Assembly (NCBI GenBank): GCA_031266295.1 | Contig: JAISBH010000161.1 | Location: 1-6,271 of the forward strand | DNA: 6,271 nucleotides | Reading direction: 5' to 3' | Source of the DNA: Oscillospiraceae bacterium | GTDB lineage: Bacteria; Bacillota; Clostridia; Christensenellales; Aristaeellaceae | Part shown: piece after piece, positions 1-5,048 of the stretch | Position numbering within the stretch: the first letter of the stretch is position 1 | Layout: every line of letters starts with the position of its first letter | Translations under genes and position numbers: made by a program | The notes under the pieces: model-generated | What the model was told of the DNA's origin: nothing | Database searches by the model: none | Seen by the model: only the letters and a program-made list of their open reading frames with translations

Positions 1-16
1 GACGCCGCTGACGCCG

Positions 17-46
17 TTGAATGGAACCGCTGAATGGAAGTATAGA
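17..46 (+). promoter_or_regulatory. Candidate distal promoter for the acidic-repeat gene
   Basis: TTGAAT at 17-22 and TATAGA at 41-46 are separated by 18 nt. Each matches the SigA consensus at four of six positions. A start near 53 would give a leader of about 190 nt before the ATG at 240. This is pattern matching only and is weak. Confidence 0.2.
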
Positions 47-157
47 GTTTAACAACGCATATAGCGGTCGATTCACGCCGCGAATAGAGTCAGGCGTTCG
101 ACAGGAAGCGGGCGGTTGCGGTTTATGACGGCGTTCTATGGCAGAGGCGAGCCGTCG

Positions 158-186
158 TACACATTTAGGACGCGCGCGCATACACT
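158..186 (+). promoter_or_regulatory. Candidate proximal promoter for the acidic-repeat gene
   Basis: TACACA at 158-163 and TACACT at 181-186 have the ideal 17 nt spacing, each with four of six consensus bases. The implied start near 193 would leave a leader of roughly 45 nt. It is an alternative to the site at 17-46 and equally unproven. Confidence 0.2.
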
Positions 187-226
187 GGTCGTAAGATCCC
201 TTGTTCAATCGGAGTTTCAGTAAAAC

Positions 227-235
227 GGGAGGTGG
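227..235 (+). promoter_or_regulatory. Ribosome binding site that sets the start at 240
   Basis: GGGAGGTGG at 227-235 contains a full GGAGG core (228-232), seven bases before the ATG at 240. The frame is open back to a TTG at 201, but that codon has no comparable site before it, so 240 is taken as the real start. Confidence 0.85.
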
Positions 236-239
236 CTCA

Positions 240-1739
240 ATGCCGGACTTCTACACGTTCACCGAGGTATCGGGACGCAAGTCGCGTGTCTATCGATACG
301 ATGGGCTTAAGTTCGTCGACATACCCGTTAAAGATGAGCCGCCCAAGCAGGAACGCGAGCGTACCGCCCCCGTTGTCGAGAAGCATGTCGGTATGGATCG
401 CCGGGTTAACCGTAAGCGTTATGAACCCACGCGTCCCACCCGCGAAGACCAAGCGGCTCGCGAATCACGCGACCCCGTTCCATCCTTGCCGCCTCCTATC
501 CAAATCCACGAAGCCGCGTCACGCGTTACCGGCTCGAAAAGGCGCGAACAGGGTCGAAGCGTACGGCATCGCGTGGTTACATCCAGCGGCGCCGTATACG
601 AGCAGGTATCGCGGTTTGTAGACGCCAAGCGCGCGTTGGCCGACGAGCATAACGCAAAAGACGATGCGAAATCAAACAAGTCAGGTGAGAGGCCAATGAA
701 TAGATTCGGTATTAGGATACCTCCATCGCACGCCAGCAGCAAGACAGTTTGGCGGGAAGCGATCATTATGGAATCAAATTCGTCCGCACTGCCAGAAAGC
801 GCGATTACGCCTGCGGAGTATGTGGGCGCGATGGGTCCATTTATCGACACAGCAGGCGTGTCGTTCCCGGATATTCCGGATGTTGTCAGCTCAGTCGTTG
901 AGGCAGTCGACGAACCGATCATTGAATCGATCATAGAGTCGGCCATCGAGGCCGACGAGCCGGTCATTGAGGTTATCGAAGCGGCTGAACCGATTCTTGA
1001 GCAAGCATACGAAACGATTGCGGAACCTATCGCTGAGGCTATTGAAGTTGTTGCAGAACAGGTCGGCGAAGAGGTTATCGAATCTGACGCCGAGATAGCT
1101 GAAGGGGTTGCCGAATCCGTTAACGAGTCCACTATTGAACCCATCGTTGAGATTGTCGAAATTGTTATTGAAACAGTCGACGAACCGATTGTCGAATCCA
1201 CCGATGAAACAGTTGAAGAGGTTGCCGAACCCATTGACGAGATAATCGAACCGGCGACCGAACCCTTTGATGAAATAGTCGAACCGGCGGCCGAACCCAT
1301 CGAGGATGTCGCCGAGTCTGCTCCCCAGCAACCCGTGCCGACAAAAGCCTATACACGCCCCGTTACGCCGGATCCTAAAGCCCAAATAGTCGAATCTGTC
1401 CTAAGCGCGATGAATAAGGGCGGCACGCCGAAGCATTCACGCGCACCGCGCCAAACTGTACCACCGGGTGGAAAAGTGCCATATGTCGCGCCGACAGCGG
1501 CATCGGCGCCAGCGCCGCGTCCGCCTATGTATGCGAATCCTGAGCGCCCGCCACGACAAGGAAGACCCATTCCGCCGCAGAATCACGGCAGCGAACGGTA
1601 TCCGTTTAAGCCTGAATCTTTCGGGAAGCCAGACGCGCCGAAGCCTATATGCTCGGCAAAAAACACAGCGAATCCTGTCATCCCTAACAAAGGCACACCG
1701 TTCGCCCCAGCGCGCAATACCGTAAAGACGCCGACATAA
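240..1739 (+). CDS. Hypothetical low-complexity protein with a long acidic repeat (499 aa)
   Basis: I do not recognise this protein. The start is the ATG at 240, behind a strong GGAGG site; the longer frame from TTG 201 is unlikely. The product has three charge zones. Residues 1-172 are hydrophilic and Arg/Lys-rich, with a small ordered-looking N terminus (FYTFTEVSGRKSRVYRYDG at 4-22). Residues 173-368 contain no Lys or Arg at all. Within 221-360 there are 48 Asp/Glu in degenerate units such as DEPIIES, AEPIAEA, DEPIVES and AEPIDEI. Residues 369-499 are basic and Pro-rich. No signal peptide or membrane helix is visible, and there is one Cys (471). The repeat shows in the DNA too: a 16-base string at 904-919 recurs at 1174-1189. 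The pattern suggests a largely disordered or scaffold-like intracellular protein, possibly with intramolecular charge pairing, but this is inference. The TAA stop lies in a terminator-like hairpin. The minus-strand frames opposite are by-products of the repeat. Confidence 0.8.
   Translation: MPDFYTFTEVSGRKSRVYRYDGLKFVDIPVKDEPPKQERERTAPVVEKHVGMDRRVNRKRYEPTRPTREDQAARESRDPVPSLPPPIQIHEAASRVTGSKRREQGRSVRHRVVTSSGAVYEQVSRFVDAKRALADEHNAKDDAKSNKSGERPMNRFGIRIPPSHASSKTVWREAIIMESNSSALPESAITPAEYVGAMGPFIDTAGVSFPDIPDVVSSVVEAVDEPIIESIIESAIEADEPVIEVIEAAEPILEQAYETIAEPIAEAIEVVAEQVGEEVIESDAEIAEGVAESVNESTIEPIVEIVEIVIETVDEPIVESTDETVEEVAEPIDEIIEPATEPFDEIVEPAAEPIEDVAESAPQQPVPTKAYTRPVTPDPKAQIVESVLSAMNKGGTPKHSRAPRQTVPPGGKVPYVAPTAASAPAPRPPMYANPERPPRQGRPIPPQNHGSERYPFKPESFGKPDAPKPICSAKNTANPVIPNKGTPFAPARNTVKTPT
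895..1320 (+). repeat. Degenerate coding repeat, acidic E-P-I/V units
   Basis: This stretch encodes roughly residues 219-360 of the 499-residue protein as irregular units of about 7-12 residues built on (D/E)-(E/A)-P-(I/V)-x-E. Copies diverge in DNA, but some are close: CAGTCGACGAACCGAT is identical at 904-919 and 1174-1189. This suggests growth by internal duplication followed by drift. The period is not constant, so it is not a simple tandem array. Confidence 0.7.
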
Positions 1740-1750
1740 TCGGCGTCTTT
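1724..1750 (+). terminator. Hairpin terminator with the stop codon in its loop
   Basis: AAAGACGCCGA (1724-1734) and TCGGCGTCTTT (1740-1750) form a perfect 11 bp stem with loop CATAA (1735-1739). The TAA stop of the preceding gene is bases 1737-1739, inside the loop. The A and T runs at the stem ends fit an intrinsic terminator readable from either strand, although the T tract is only three long. Some transcription may pass into the gene at 1794, which has no clear promoter of its own. Confidence 0.7.
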
Positions 1751-1781
1751 GGTCTCGCTTATTCTTTCCGATTATTTAACT

Positions 1782-1785
1782 GGAG
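1782..1785 (+). promoter_or_regulatory. Ribosome binding site that sets the GTG start at 1794
   Basis: GGAG at 1782-1785 lies eight bases before GTG 1794. The upstream in-frame TTG at 1749 falls inside the terminator stem and has no binding site, so GTG 1794 is preferred. Confidence 0.65.
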
Positions 1786-1793
1786 TGAAGATT

Positions 1794-2297
1794 GTGGATT
1801 ATGTAGAATCAAACAACATTTCGGCGAAATCCGAGATTAACAATATAGATTCGCCGTACTTTATTCAGGGCGAAGCATCGCTTATTCCGGATGGGACGGT
1901 ATCACGCCTGTTGGATGTGTTGACAGCATTGAGCGACGCTCAGACGTACGCGGCGTTTATGACCGAACTGCAAAGCGAAGCGCTGGATAGAGCGCTGGGG
2001 ATAACAGGCAGTGGTATGTGGCCGAACGCGGAGGAGGCCGTCGACAGCATCGACCATGTGCGCAGCAAGATGCTGGGTGTCGCCGATCCGCTGGCGTGTG
2101 CGCTGTGCTGCGTGACAAATACGCTGACTGCCGACAACTGTAAGAAGATCGAATCTGTGGGGCCGTTATGCGCGCAATCGCAGGTAATGCCGACATCGAC
2201 TTCATGGAACATCAGCGAAAACAATTGCGCACTCGGCTCTCAGTCGCCGCCTTCCATATCAATAGCCATCCGTTGCGACGAAAGAGGGGGACGTTAA
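1794..2297 (+). CDS. Hypothetical cysteine-containing protein (167 aa)
   Basis: I do not recognise the family. With the GTG start at 1794 the product has 167 residues. The N-terminal 30 residues are polar (SNNISAKSEINNIDSPYFIQGEASLIPDG begins near residue 6 in broken form). Residues 36-70 look helical and amphipathic. A Cys-rich middle follows (C102, C105, C106, C116, C126), with further Cys at 145 and 161. The spacing C-x2-C-C-x9-C-x9-C could suggest metal binding or disulfides, but I cannot match it to a known site. No signal peptide or clear membrane helix is visible; residues 96-112 are only mildly hydrophobic. It lies 54 nt after the acidic-repeat gene in the same direction, so the two may be partly co-transcribed. 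The TAA stop lies in the loop of the next hairpin. The polar, Ser/Pro-rich C terminus looks unstructured. Confidence 0.65.
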   Translation: MDYVESNNISAKSEINNIDSPYFIQGEASLIPDGTVSRLLDVLTALSDAQTYAAFMTELQSEALDRALGITGSGMWPNAEEAVDSIDHVRSKMLGVADPLACALCCVTNTLTADNCKKIESVGPLCAQSQVMPTSTSWNISENNCALGSQSPPSISIAIRCDERGGR

Positions 2298-2308
2298 TCG
2301 TCCCCCTC
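2284..2308. terminator. Shared hairpin between convergent genes, stop codon in loop
   Basis: GAGGGGGACG (2284-2293) and CGTCCCCCTC (2299-2308) form a perfect, GC-rich 10 bp stem with a five-base loop (TTAAT) holding the TAA stop of the + strand gene (2295-2297). On the minus strand it lies 13 nt past the flavodoxin stop and is followed by TTT. On the + strand no T run follows. It therefore probably terminates the flavodoxin transcript, and may also protect or weakly end the + transcript. Confidence 0.7.
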
Positions 2309-2321
2309 CACGCAAAACAGC

Positions 2322-2732
2322 CTACGCCTTAACGACCTTGAATTCCTTCATCGAGCTGCCCTTACCATTGATCAGCGCCTCCATCTTTTCTCTACAGCCC
2401 GCCTTGCCACTGGCCGCGACCATCGTGACCGATACGGTTTTGCCGGATGGCAGTGTGTCGATGAACGCGCGGACCGGTGGCGGCGGATTGCCGGCCCACA
2501 CCGGAGACATAAGTATGATTTGATCATACTCGTTCCACGCAATGGGCAGCGGCTTGATCGCCCATGATTTCTCCCGCATTACATCAAGGATGCCGCCAGT
2601 GTATGCCTTGAGCCTATCCGGGCGGTTCTCTTCGACAATCTCCTGGATATCGGCGGATTCCTTCGCGGCCAATTCGACCGCCAGCTTCTTTGTGTGCCCG
2701 GAATAGGAGTAGTACGCGATAATGGTTTTCAC
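2322..2732 (-). CDS. Flavodoxin-family protein (136 aa)
   Basis: A small cytoplasmic FMN-binding electron-transfer protein or NAD(P)H:quinone-reductase-like flavodoxin. The start is GTG 2732, six bases after AAGGAG; the frame continues to an ATG at 2771, but that lies in the -10 element of the promoter. The N terminus is a beta strand plus phosphate-binding loop (TIIAYYSYSGHTKK, residues 3-16), equivalent to the SxTGxT loop of flavodoxins. A second FMN-contact segment is SPVWAGNPPPPVRAF (76-90), followed by a core strand and ASGKAG (107-112). At 136 residues it is at the short end for the family and has no partner domain. It is transcribed alone from its own promoter and ends with TAG. The exact redox partner cannot be told from sequence; a link with the hydrogenase-type genes at the right end is only speculation. 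Confidence 0.88.
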   Translation of the reverse strand: MKTIIAYYSYSGHTKKLAVELAAKESADIQEIVEENRPDRLKAYTGGILDVMREKSWAIKPLPIAWNEYDQIILMSPVWAGNPPPPVRAFIDTLPSGKTVSVTMVAASGKAGCREKMEALINGKGSSMKEFKVVKA

Positions 2733-2736
2733 AACG

Positions 2737-2746
2737 CTCTCCTTCC
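2737..2746 (-). promoter_or_regulatory. Ribosome binding site of the flavodoxin gene
   Basis: On the minus strand GGAAGGAGAG (2746 to 2737) contains AAGGAG six bases before GTG 2732. This fixes the start at the GTG and gives the expected flavodoxin N terminus. Confidence 0.85.
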
Positions 2747-2770
2747 AATATAAGCGGCAATGAACATTCA

Positions 2771-2799
2771 ATATTACCCATTATCTCATCAAGCGTCAA
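2771..2799 (-). promoter_or_regulatory. SigA-type promoter of the flavodoxin gene
   Basis: On the minus strand TTGACG (2799 to 2794, five of six consensus) is followed after exactly 17 nt by TAATAT (2776 to 2771, four of six consensus, AT-rich). Transcription would start near 2764, giving a leader of about 30 nt. It lies directly downstream of the rplA terminator, so the flavodoxin gene is a separate unit. Confidence 0.75.
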
Positions 2800-2810
2800 T
2801 AAATGTAACA

Positions 2811-2841
2811 CAAACAACCCCGCCCAACAACAGGCAGGGCT
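2811..2841 (-). terminator. Intrinsic terminator after rplA
   Basis: On the minus strand AGCCCTGCC (2841 to 2833) pairs with GGCGGGGTT (2824 to 2816): nine pairs including two G-T wobbles, with an eight-base loop TGTTGTTG. The T-rich run GTTTGTGTT follows. It lies 14 nt past the rplA stop and closes the rpmG-to-rplA operon. Confidence 0.7.
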
Positions 2842-2854
2842 GCGCCTATTTTGA

Positions 2855-3541
2855 TCAGAATCTCAGTGGATTGACCTTGACGCCGGGACCCATCGTTGCC
2901 GACAGCACAATCGACCGCAGGTACGTACCCTTGGCGGCGGACGGTTTCGCCTTTACGACGGCGTCCATAAGCGCGCTGAGATTCTCGGCGAGCTTCTCAT
3001 TTTCAAAGGACGCTTTGCCGATCGGGCAGTGAATGATGGATGTCTTATCGACGCGGTACTCGACCTTGCCGGCCTTGATGTCCGCAATCGCGCGCGCGAT
3101 ATCCTGCGTGACCGTGCCGGACTTGGGGTTGGGCATCAATCCCTTCGGCCCTAAGATACGGCCCAAGCGTCCCACGACGCCCATCATATCCGGAGTCGCG
3201 ACGCAGGCGTCAAATCCGAACCAGTTACCCTGTATCTTGGCGACCCTCTCCTCCGCGCCCACGAAGTCCGCTCCAGCGGCCTCGGCTTCCTTGGCCTTAT
3301 CGCCCTTTGCAAATACCAGCACACGAACGATCTTGCCCGTTCCATTGGGAAGCACGACCGCGCCGCGAACCTGCTGATCCGCGTGTCTCGGGTCGACGCC
3401 CAACCGTATGGATATCTCTATGGTCTCGTCGAACTTCGCCTTTGCAGTCTTCTTGGCCAGGTCGATAGCGTCAGCCGGATCGTAAGCGGTGAGCCGATCG
3501 ATCAGCTTGCGGCTGTCCTGATATTTCTTGCCGTGAATCAT
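2855..3541 (-). CDS. rplA: 50S ribosomal protein L1
   Basis: L1 binds helices 76-78 of 23S rRNA to form the mobile L1 stalk, which helps release deacylated tRNA. In many bacteria it also represses its own operon by binding the mRNA. The product has 228 residues, the usual length. Recognisable segments are GKKYQDSRKLIDR (4-16), KFDETIEISIRLGVDPRHAD (36-55), LPNGTGK (64-70), TPDMMGVVGRLGRILGPKG (116-134) and LMPNPKSGTVT (135-145). The C-terminal lobe includes KAGKVEYRVDK (156-166) and AAKGTYLRS (202-210), ending near TMGPGVKVNP (216-225). The ATG at 3541 follows AAGGAGGG by eight bases, and that site overlaps the rplK stop region 14 nt upstream. The gene looks intact. It is the last gene before the terminator; rplJ and rplL do not follow. 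Confidence 0.97.
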   Translation of the reverse strand: MIHGKKYQDSRKLIDRLTAYDPADAIDLAKKTAKAKFDETIEISIRLGVDPRHADQQVRGAVVLPNGTGKIVRVLVFAKGDKAKEAEAAGADFVGAEERVAKIQGNWFGFDACVATPDMMGVVGRLGRILGPKGLMPNPKSGTVTQDIARAIADIKAGKVEYRVDKTSIIHCPIGKASFENEKLAENLSALMDAVVKAKPSAAKGTYLRSIVLSATMGPGVKVNPLRF

Positions 3542-3555
3542 CGTCTCATCCCTCC

Positions 3556-3981
3556 TTACGCCTCGGCGGTGATGCCCATCGAGCGGGCGGTTCCGGCTAT
3601 CATGCTTATCGCGGCTTCGATGCTGGCCGCGTTCAGGTCGGGCATCTTCAGTTCCGCGATCTCGCGCATCTGCGCCTGGGTAATCTTTGCGACCTTATCC
3701 TAGTTGGGACGGGCCGATCCGTGCTCAATGTTAAGCGCTTTCTTTATCAAAACGGGCGCTGGCGGCGTCTTCAGGATGAATGTGAACGAACGATCCGAAA
3801 AGATCGTGATGATGGCTGGGATAATCATACCCGCCTGTTTAGCCGTGCGTTCGTTGAATTCTTTGCAGAATCCAGGGATATTGATGCCCGTCGGGCCTAA
3901 CGCCGAGCCGACAGGCGGCGCGGGCGTGGCTTTGCCGGCGTTGAGCTGCAACTTAACGACGGCGGTGATTTTCTTTGCCAT
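3556..3981 (-). CDS. rplK: 50S ribosomal protein L11, frame interrupted by TAG at codon 94
   Basis: L11 forms the GTPase-associated centre with 23S rRNA and is the target region of thiopeptides. The ATG at 3981 follows GGGAGGAG at seven bases; the longer frame from 3996 is unlikely. The N-terminal domain is typical: KLQLNAGKATPAPPVG (10-25), FCKEFNERT (38-46), QAGMIIP (48-54) and DRSFTFILKTPPAPVLIKK (62-80). After ARPN (90-93), codon 94 is TAG (3702-3700), where homologues commonly have Lys in a PNKxKV context. The same frame then continues without another stop through DKVAKITQAQMREIAELKMP to GTARSMGI, ending at TAA 3558-3556. The total is 141 codons, exactly the normal L11 length. Read literally, the product is 93 residues and loses most of the C-terminal rRNA-binding domain. 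The intact downstream part argues for a sequence error, a very recent AAG-to-TAG mutation, or readthrough. Ser26 replaces a nearly invariant Pro. Confidence 0.93.
3700..3702 (-). other. In-frame TAG within rplK
   Basis: On the minus strand the codons read CCC AAC TAG GAT AAG GTC. A single A-to-T change from AAG (Lys) would create this stop. Conservation of reading frame, length and residues on both sides rules out a frameshift. TAG ends three other genes here (rpmG, secE, flavodoxin) at their normal lengths, so general reassignment is not supported. Confidence 0.95.
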
Positions 3982-4010
3982 AGTAACTCCTCCCAAACGT
4001 GGTTATAACA

Positions 4011-4035
4011 GGGCGGCTGATTGATTTGCCGTCCC
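4011..4035 (-). promoter_or_regulatory. Leader hairpin upstream of rplK
   Basis: On the minus strand GGGACGGC (4035 to 4028) pairs with GCCGCCC (4017 to 4011), seven GC pairs with one bulged A and a ten-base loop. It lies in the 142 nt gap between nusG and rplK, 30 nt before the rplK ATG. No T run follows, so it is not an intrinsic terminator. In E. coli the L1 repressor site lies in the leader of rplK-rplA, so an autoregulatory role is possible, but I cannot show an L1-site match. The same gap has a 9-base-period repeat (GACTAAA at 4075-4081 and 4084-4090) flanked by ACTGC/GCAGT. Confidence 0.35.
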
Positions 4036-4123
4036 TCCCACCTTGCCGCGAACCCAAACCGCAACTTTACTGCCGACTAAAACGACTAAAGCCGCAGTCT
4101 GAACCGCAAACCCCTACCGGGAA

Positions 4124-4666
4124 TCAGACGCGCTCGATCTGGTCGTACTCCAGCTCGATGGGCGTGTCGCGGCCGAACATTGAAACCTTGACGCGGACCT
4201 TCATGCGCACTTCGTCAATAGCCTCAACCAGACCCGTGAAGTTCTCCAGCGGGCCGGAAAGTATACGCACATTCTCTCCTACAGAGGCGTCGACCATGAT
4301 GCTGGACAGATGCCCGCCGCCGAGCATATTCTCGACCTCATCGTCAGTCAGCGGAATGGGTTTCGATCCAGGGCCTACGAACCCGGTTACGCCGCGCGTG
4401 TTGCGCACTATATACCAGCTCTCGTCGGTCATAATCATATGCACCAGCACATAACCGGGGTAGAGCTTATGCGACACCATGCGCCGTTTACCGTTCTTGA
4501 TCTCCTCAACCTCTTCGACAGGGACGATGACCTCGTGAATCAAGTCTTGCAGGCCGTTGTTCTCGACGGTCTTCTCAAGGTTCACCTTCACCTTGTTCTC
4601 ATATCCGGAGTAGGTATGGACGACATACCACTCCAGCAAACGTGTATCCGAAGCTATCTCGGCCAT
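4124..4666 (-). CDS. nusG: Transcription termination/antitermination factor NusG
   Basis: NusG binds the RNA polymerase clamp and affects pausing and Rho-dependent termination, and can link polymerase to the ribosome. The product has 180 residues, the ordinary bacterial length. The NGN domain spans about residues 12-118, with EWYVVHTYSGYENKVKVNLE (12-31), KLYPGYVLVHM (67-77) and NTRGVTGFVG (89-98). The KOW domain follows from about 127, with GENVRILSGPLENFTGLVEA (130-149) and ends at EYDQIERV (173-180). The ATG at 4666 is one base after the secE TAG (TAG-T-ATG), so translation is probably coupled; the ribosome binding sequence inside secE (GGGTG) is weak. It looks intact and has none of the inserts seen in specialised NusG paralogues. 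Confidence 0.97.
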   Translation of the reverse strand: MAEIASDTRLLEWYVVHTYSGYENKVKVNLEKTVENNGLQDLIHEVIVPVEEVEEIKNGKRRMVSHKLYPGYVLVHMIMTDESWYIVRNTRGVTGFVGPGSKPIPLTDDEVENMLGGGHLSSIMVDASVGENVRILSGPLENFTGLVEAIDEVRMKVRVKVSMFGRDTPIELEYDQIERV

Positions 4667-4667
4667 A

Positions 4668-5003
4668 CTACACCCGGATGATCAGCTTGACCAGCGCGGA
4701 CGCGCCCAGATCCAGCACGCCGACCACGATCGCCAACAGCACCATGAACACGATGACCACGAGCGAATAACTGATCAAGGCCTGCTTGGTCGGCCACGTG
4801 ACCTTTTTCAACTCGGCGACCGTATTGAGTACGGACTTCTTGATCCGTTTGGGTATGGCGGCCAGACCATTCGTGAAGCGTTGCCAGCCGTTCGGCTTGG
4901 CCTTCGCGCCGACGGGCTTTTTGTCGTGCGCAGCCTTGACGGGCGCGCCTTTGGCGGTCAGGCCCTTGTTGTCTTTTCCATTCGTGCCGTTATCCTGGGA
5001 CAT
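4668..5003 (-). CDS. secE: Preprotein translocase subunit SecE
   Basis: SecE clamps and stabilises SecY in the membrane translocon. The product has 111 residues. Residues 1-50 are a hydrophilic Lys/Ala/Gly/Asn-rich extension. The conserved SecE segment follows: an amphipathic helix (about 51-67), the signature VAELKKVTWPTKQ (62-74), and one membrane helix (about 79-99, LVVIVFMVLLAIVVGVL). A single helix is normal for Gram-positive SecE, whereas E. coli has three. The ATG at 5003 is seven bases after GGAGG. It lies 45 nt after rpmG and abuts nusG. The stop is TAG. Many Gram-positive SecE proteins are about 60-80 residues, so the long N-terminal extension is notable but not unique. Confidence 0.95.
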   Translation of the reverse strand: MSQDNGTNGKDNKGLTAKGAPVKAAHDKKPVGAKAKPNGWQRFTNGLAAIPKRIKKSVLNTVAELKKVTWPTKQALISYSLVVIVFMVLLAIVVGVLDLGASALVKLIIRV

Positions 5004-5048
5004 GGTCTTGCCTCCGTTTTCATATCATAGCGGGTCGTGGCGCAATAC

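Larger units (their letters stand above)
1..239. other. Leader region with no supported gene
   Basis: No convincing gene is visible on either strand. The + strand frame beginning at base 2 stays open to a TAA at 49-51 and could be the last 16 codons of an upstream gene, but it is too short to judge. The first 40 bases contain two small direct repeats: GACGCCG at about 1-7 and 10-16, and GAATGGAA at 19-26 and 32-39. The rest is probably the 5' untranslated and promoter region of the large + strand gene that starts at 240. Confidence 0.4.

Noticed and set aside
201..239. TTG at 201 as start of the 499-residue protein
   Set aside because: No ribosome binding site precedes it, whereas ATG 240 has GGAGG at seven bases.
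419..1300. Long minus-strand frame (293 codons, Ser/Thr-rich) opposite the acidic-repeat gene
   Set aside because: Its composition is the mirror of the GAA/GTC-rich repeat codons. It lacks a ribosome binding site, and the + strand gene has a strong start and a matching terminator.
891..1385. Minus-strand frame rich in Phe, Asn and Gly (164 codons)
   Set aside because: Also an antisense shadow of the repeat. The apparent repeats come from the opposite strand.
1749..1793. TTG at 1749 as start of the 167-residue protein
   Set aside because: It lies in the 3' arm of the terminator hairpin. GTG 1794 has a GGAG site at the right distance.
2733..2771. ATG at 2771 as start of the flavodoxin protein
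   Set aside because: It overlaps the -10 element of the promoter, so it would not be in the transcript. GTG 2732 has a strong binding site and gives the typical N terminus.
3700..3702. Frameshift or intron as the cause of the rplK interruption
   Set aside because: The same frame continues directly after the TAG with conserved L11 residues, and the total length is exactly normal, so only one codon is altered.
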